Assembly: GCF_003265705.1 (NCBI RefSeq)
Contig: NW_020312858.1
Coordinates: 6,398,653-6,462,652, forward strand
Length of the DNA stretch: 64,000 bases
Source of the DNA: Callorhinus ursinus
Taxonomy: Eukaryota; Chordata; Mammalia; Carnivora; Otariidae
Reading direction: 5' to 3'
Shown: positions 60,044-64,000 of the stretch, one piece after another
Numbering within the stretch: the stretch's first letter is position 1
Layout of the letters: the number at the start of each line of letters is the position of its first letter
Notes under the pieces: generated by a model
Database searches by the model: none
What the model was told of the DNA's origin: nothing
Seen by the model: the letters and a program-made list of their open reading frames with translations, nothing else
Made by a program: the position numbers and the translations under genes

Positions 60044-60480
60044 ATTATGGGTAGAATTGTGTCTCCCCAAAAGATACGTCCAAGTCCTAGTCACTGGCAC
60101 CTGTGAACATGACTTTATTAGGAAATAGGGTCTTTGCAGATATAATCAAGTTCATTTGGGGATCCTATTGGATTAGGGTGGATCCTGATCCAATCACTGG
60201 TACCCTTGAACAAAGAGGCACAGAGACCCACATGAGAGTGCCAGCTAACAAAGGAAACAGAGATTGGATGCAGCTATAAGCCAAGGACTATCAAGCCAGC
60301 CACCACCAGAAGCTGGGAAGAGATAAGGACAATCCTCCCTTAGAGTCTTGACAAAAATCATGGCCCTGCCTACACTGTGATGTTAGACTTCATTTCCAGA
60401 ATTGGGAGAAAATGAACTTCTACTGTTTTAAGCCATCTAGTTTATGGCGATTTGTTATGGCAGACTTAACAAACGAATAC
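60044..60480 (+). mobile_element. MLT1-type solo LTR, plus orientation
   Basis: gggtagaattgtgtctccccaaaag, ggaaatagggtctttgcagatataatcaag, gatccaatcactggtaccctt and a right end gatttgttatggcagacttaacaaacgaatac match MLT1 from end to end. No internal ERV sequence. Confidence 0.88.
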
Positions 60481-61470
60481 TACCTCCTAAAAACACAAGG
60501 GGACCCCCTACATACTTAGCAGATAGAAGCAAGGGTCCCATGTCTCTATTTCAGGAGGGGATGTTGAGTGGCGGGCCCTCCAGTGCTTGGAGAGGCACTA
60601 CCTTTCTAAGGACCCCAGCCACAGCACAGATGTCTAATGTGCCCAATCCCTGTGTGCAGTCTACCTCGGCATGAGAACACCCGGCACTCTACATGTCTGA
60701 TCTTGCATGAACCTCACAAAGCTTGTTGCCAATGATTGAGGGGAAAAAAAGTCCCAGTCTCTAACTTCCTCCAAGGCTTTGGTCATCTGTAACTGGCCAG
60801 AGGAATGGCCTTCAGGAGCCAGAAGTTAGCTATGGTTTTCGAGCAATTTCCCCTATTCACGATTTTGCAATTGTAGAGTGCAGTCTGCTGCGCATTTGCA
60901 TAAGCCACTTTATTCTTTTCCTTTTGGGCTCTGCAAGCCACCAGGCACCCCCACACATGAGTCACACACAGCGGCCCCCAGGGTGGAGGTGCGCCCTCCC
61001 CATCAGGCTTTCCTTCCCTCTCCCGAGCTGTGCCTCATTTGCTGCTGGGCAAAACTCAGTCTTGCTGCAAATTCCGGCGCCTGCCTGCGTGTGTGTAATT
61101 GGGTTGGATTTACATTAAGAGGGTTCCCTGTGGTGAAAACCACACTGCTATTTTCAATCTGAAGCTGCATAAAACATTCAATTTTCTAAGTATCCGTCAG
61201 CTGTTAGCACCGTGAAAAACGTAGTCTGCCCAGATGGATGGGGGGCTCCTGCTCAGTCCCGTAAACCCCCGATTATTTGTGCTAGCAGAGGGGATAATAC
61301 TATATGGTTGTGGATAATGAAACATTATTTATCTAAGTATCCACTCATTCATTCAACAAGCACATTTGAGAATCTAGTCTGCATGAGGCACTCTTCTGAG
61401 CGTCTGATCAGACCACATCCCCCCTCAGTTAAAAACCCCTCAAACCGGCATCTTTTTGTATAATCCAAAC
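60481..61470. other. Unique sequence, possible conserved non-coding DNA
   Basis: No repeat family recognised between about 60790 and 61200. Contains an octamer atttgcat (60894-60901) and an AP-1-type tgagtca (60958-60964). Motifs this short can occur by chance, and no conservation data are available here. Confidence 0.3.
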
Positions 61471-61474
61471 TAGG

Positions 61475-61700
61475 GGCCTTCCAGCTTTCTCTATAAAGGG
61501 CCAGACAGTGTATATTTTCTGCTTTGTGGGCTATGAGGGGTCTGTCCCAGCTGCTCAACTCTGATGTTGTAGCTTGAAGCAGCCATAGACAATACATGTA
61601 TTCTAATGTATGTTATGTATGTACTAATAAAACTTTATTTATAAAAACAGATAGCAGGCCAGTCTTGGCACATGGGCCACAGTTTGCTGACCTCGAATCA
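61475..61700. mobile_element. hAT-Charlie-type non-autonomous element
   Basis: tataaagggccagacagtgtatattttctgctttgtgggc, gcagccatagacaatac, taataaaactttatttataaaaacagatagc and gggccacagtttgctgacc are a recognised mammalian hAT repeat. Exact family not named. Confidence 0.65.
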
Positions 61701-61704
61701 AAAT

Positions 61705-61942
61705 ACCTTACTTTATCCTACCGAGCCCTTGTGACCCGTTTCCTGCCTCCTTCATTGTGTTTCCCAGACATGGCTCTCCCTACCATTCATTCCACTCCAG
61801 TACAATAACTTCCCTTTATTCCAAGAACCACCAAGCTTTTTCCTGCCTCAGGATCTTTGCGTATCCCATTGCCCCTGCATGAAGAAATTCTCTTCTCCTG
61901 CCATTTGACAGAGACGGTTCTTCATTATTTAAGGTCATATGA
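61705..61942 (+). mobile_element. L2-like LINE fragment, left of the minisatellite
   Basis: tactttatcctaccgagcccttgtgaccc, ttccaagaaccaccaagctttttcctgcctcaggatctttgcg: typical L2 sequence. It seems to continue after the minisatellite to about 62345 (ccctaagagtccaggtcccctgtctg). Confidence 0.6.
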
Positions 61943-62093
61943 GAGCACTTCAGATGCCATCCTTATTGAATGGAGCACTTCAGATGCCANNNNNNNNNNG
62001 AGCACTTCAGATGCCATCCTTATTGAATGGAGCACTTCAGATGCCATCCTTATTGAATGGAGCACTTCAGATGCCATCCTTATTGAATGGAGC
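61943..62093. repeat. 30-bp minisatellite interrupted by an assembly gap
   Basis: Units begin gagcacttcagatgccatc and end cttattgaatg, with starts at 61943, 61973, 62000, 62030 and 62060, then a partial gagc at 62090. The visible copies are identical. Ten Ns at 61990-61999 break the second unit; the spacing there is 27, not 30, so the Ns are a placeholder. The 30-base period keeps a reading frame open on both strands, producing a meaningless decapeptide repeat. Confidence 0.95.
61990..61999. other. Assembly gap (10 N)
   Basis: Ten Ns inside the 30-bp tandem array. The true length is unknown, and hidden copies are likely. Confidence 0.98.
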
Positions 62094-63400
62094 CTCTTTT
62101 GAGAGTTTTTCCCACCCGATACATCTACTTTCAGTTTCTTTTGCCTCAATCTTTTGGTTTCCATCCTTGGAAGGACATATTACAGATATTCATTATCTTA
62201 CTGTTTATTTTGTATTTTGTTTTGGTTTCTGTTTCCCTCCCTGCGTTGAATTTACGCCCTAAGAGTCCAGGTCCCCTGTCTGTCTCACCCTTTGCTCTCT
62301 CCATTCCTTGCCATGCTGCTTGGTACATAGCTGTCTCTCGATTTTAAAGGCAAACATTTAGGACCTCTCAATATATCGTTATTTAATCAGTAAGAGCTTC
62401 TGACCTCAAGGAGCTCATAGTCGAGTAGGGGACAGACTGACACACAAGCACAACATCAGACGTGACAGATGTGTGTCTGAATAATGGGGGACTGGTGGGA
62501 TTACTGAGCAAGAAGGCTGCTGCCAGATTCAGGGTGGCCCCAGAATGGGTGAAAAATCAAACGAGTTTCAAAGGGACAGACACACAGTGAGAAGCAAGAG
62601 CACGGAGCAAGGCAGGTGGCAAACATTTCCGCGCTGCACGGACAGAAGTAGGGGAAGAAGGGAGAAAGTGACTGACATTGATGGAGCACGCACTAGGTGC
62701 CAGCTACCCATCAGGTATGTTACAGACTTTCTGCACAACAGCCTTTCAACACGGATATTACTATTAATTACAACAGAGATAGACACTGAGGATCAGAGAG
62801 GGGGAGTGACCAGGCCATGGTCCCACAGCTGGTAAGTCCGTCTTCCTTGGTTTCTGTCACGTGACCCGCCGCAGATGTGGAGTAGCAGCAAAGTAGGTAT
62901 TAATCCACCTGCAGTTTTCTTTTTTTCAGGGAGGTGTTTCCTTCTCCCCACAGGGATCTAGGTGGAACCACTTCTTCATCTCTTTGATTAGCTGCGGAAC
63001 CCTCGAGGTGGCGGATGCCTCCTCCAGAAGCCCCTTTCTCAGGTGCAGCCTGCAGGCTGGATGAGAGCAGAGGACAGGGAGGCTCCTCCCCTGAGCGTCT
63101 CCTCAGCCTGTACACATGTGATCCACTTTCATCCTCATGACAGCCACATTGGGGTGGCATGGCCTATCCTGTTTCACAGGGGAGTTAACTGAGGCCAGAG
63201 AGGGTTGATGGCCCGTGGTGTCCAGCACGAAGAACTGTCCTGGGCCCCCACACCTGCAGGCGTTGGCACCCAGAAGGCCGACTGAGGTGGGACAAGGGCT
63301 CAGACGGGGTGCCCAGGGGACTGGCGTCCGCTGTCCGCTCAGGATGGGGACAGCCCCTCCCAAGCAAGGGAGTCCAAGAGGGGGAAATGCGAGCACACCT
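62094..63400. other. No gene seen; L2 and MIR-type relics
   Basis: L2-like to about 62345. About 62680-62840 is MIR-like (gatggagcacgcactaggtgccagc ... gaggatcagagagggggagtgaccaggccatggtcccacagctgg). The overlapping 86- to 97-codon frames are unrecognised. Confidence 0.5.
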
Positions 63401-64000
63401 GTCTAAGCAGGGACATCAAATTGCCCGAGGAGAAGCTATTATATATACGAGCAAATTCTTAGGCGATTCTGTTGGGGAAAAAAAAAGTGCTTACCATTTT
63501 TTTTTTTCCCCACTGAGTGTTCATATAAACCTTCTGGGCGCTCAAGATGGGAGGCCGCGGTGTCTGCAAGGCAGCTGGTCCTTCTCCCTAGGGGCATCGG
63601 GAGTGATTTGATTCTGCCAGCTAACGTTGTTCGAGGCCCACTTCATCTCCCCCAGAACTCATCAGAGCTGCTAATAGGCCCTTCAGAGCTCATAAAGAGA
63701 TGACCAAATCTGGGGCTGGGGGACTCCAGCTCATTTATCTTCCGCGGGCTCGATCAGATCTGATTTTGTGCGCTGACGGCTGGATGCTCAAGTGGGGTCT
63801 GGCCCGCGTCTCAGACACCGGCTCAAGCAGGCCCGGGCCCCGGGGACCCCAGGAGGGGCTGAGGCCCCCTGACCTGTGAGGGTCTCACTGTTCTGATGCT
63901 GCAGACAGACACTTCCCTACCAGCCGTATTGATCTGTGCGCAAGAAAATAGAAGCTTTTAGGCTTGGAAGGGAACCCGAAGTCCACTAATGGGTGTCAGT
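63401..64000. other. Unique GC-rich sequence at the right edge
   Basis: No repeat recognised. Includes a perfect 12-bp palindrome atcagatctgat (63753-63764) close to ccgcggg (63742-63748). It could be part of a regulatory region or of nothing; the sequence alone does not say. Confidence 0.3.

Noticed and set aside
61943..62093. Possible CRISPR-like array because of regular 30-bp spacing
   Set aside because: Units are contiguous and identical with no variable spacers, in a mammalian genome: a minisatellite.
61857..62164. Open frames with a ten-residue repeat on both strands
   Set aside because: The 30-bp period of the minisatellite keeps frames open; the frames run through Ns.

Overview
The window is non-coding DNA from a carnivore nuclear genome. 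I found no host protein-coding exon, tRNA gene, rRNA gene or CRISPR array that I can support. The lineage call rests on at least fourteen copies of a tRNA-derived carnivore SINE (Can-SINE/SINEC type) and on L1 elements with a carnivore-type 3' end. Several SINEs carry the 'gacacagcgagagagggaacacaag' type of internal sequence that I associate with arctoid carnivores (bears, pinnipeds, mustelids); that narrower placement is inference from memory.

The main feature is one full-length L1 retrotransposon on the minus strand at about 10962-18035 (about 7.07 kb). It has a 5'UTR of about 1.8 kb with a CpG-rich half and a YY1-type motif next to its first base, an open ORF1 (16213-15317), and a nearly complete ORF2 (15236-11420). 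ORF2 is broken by one in-frame TGA (13928-13926) and one extra base in an A-run (12455-12461 on the plus strand). A target-site duplication flanks the element. Shorter insertions with the same kind of 3' end lie at 6297-6704, 7740-7883 and 25009-25374. A 25-bp remnant lies at 58336-58360 between perfect 19-bp duplications.

Layout: 1-10 kb has simple repeats, MIR/L2-type relics, two SINEs, an old L1 3' end (4521-5356), two young L1 3' ends and another old L1 (9263-10215). 10.4-18.8 kb is SINE, full-length L1, SINE. 18.9-23.6 kb is AT-rich and made of old L1 pieces split by later insertions, two SINEs and an MLT1 LTR. 24-34 kb holds a young L1 3' end, a palindromic hAT MITE with 8-bp duplications, two SINEs, L2/MER5-type relics and an older L1 3' end. 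34-42 kb holds four SINEs, a MER20-like element, tetranucleotide repeats and an MLT1 LTR. 42-64 kb is more GC-rich with few young repeats: old L1 RT sequence, MIR/MER5/L2 relics, two SINEs, the micro-L1, long poly-G runs, an MLT1 LTR, and a 30-bp minisatellite interrupted by ten Ns.

Nothing here acts as a gene network. The connecting biology is retrotransposition: L1 ORF2-type endonuclease/reverse transcriptase activity explains the L1 copies and the SINEs, whose poly-A tails and target-site duplications are visible. The window could be intergenic or lie inside a large intron; the sequence alone does not decide.
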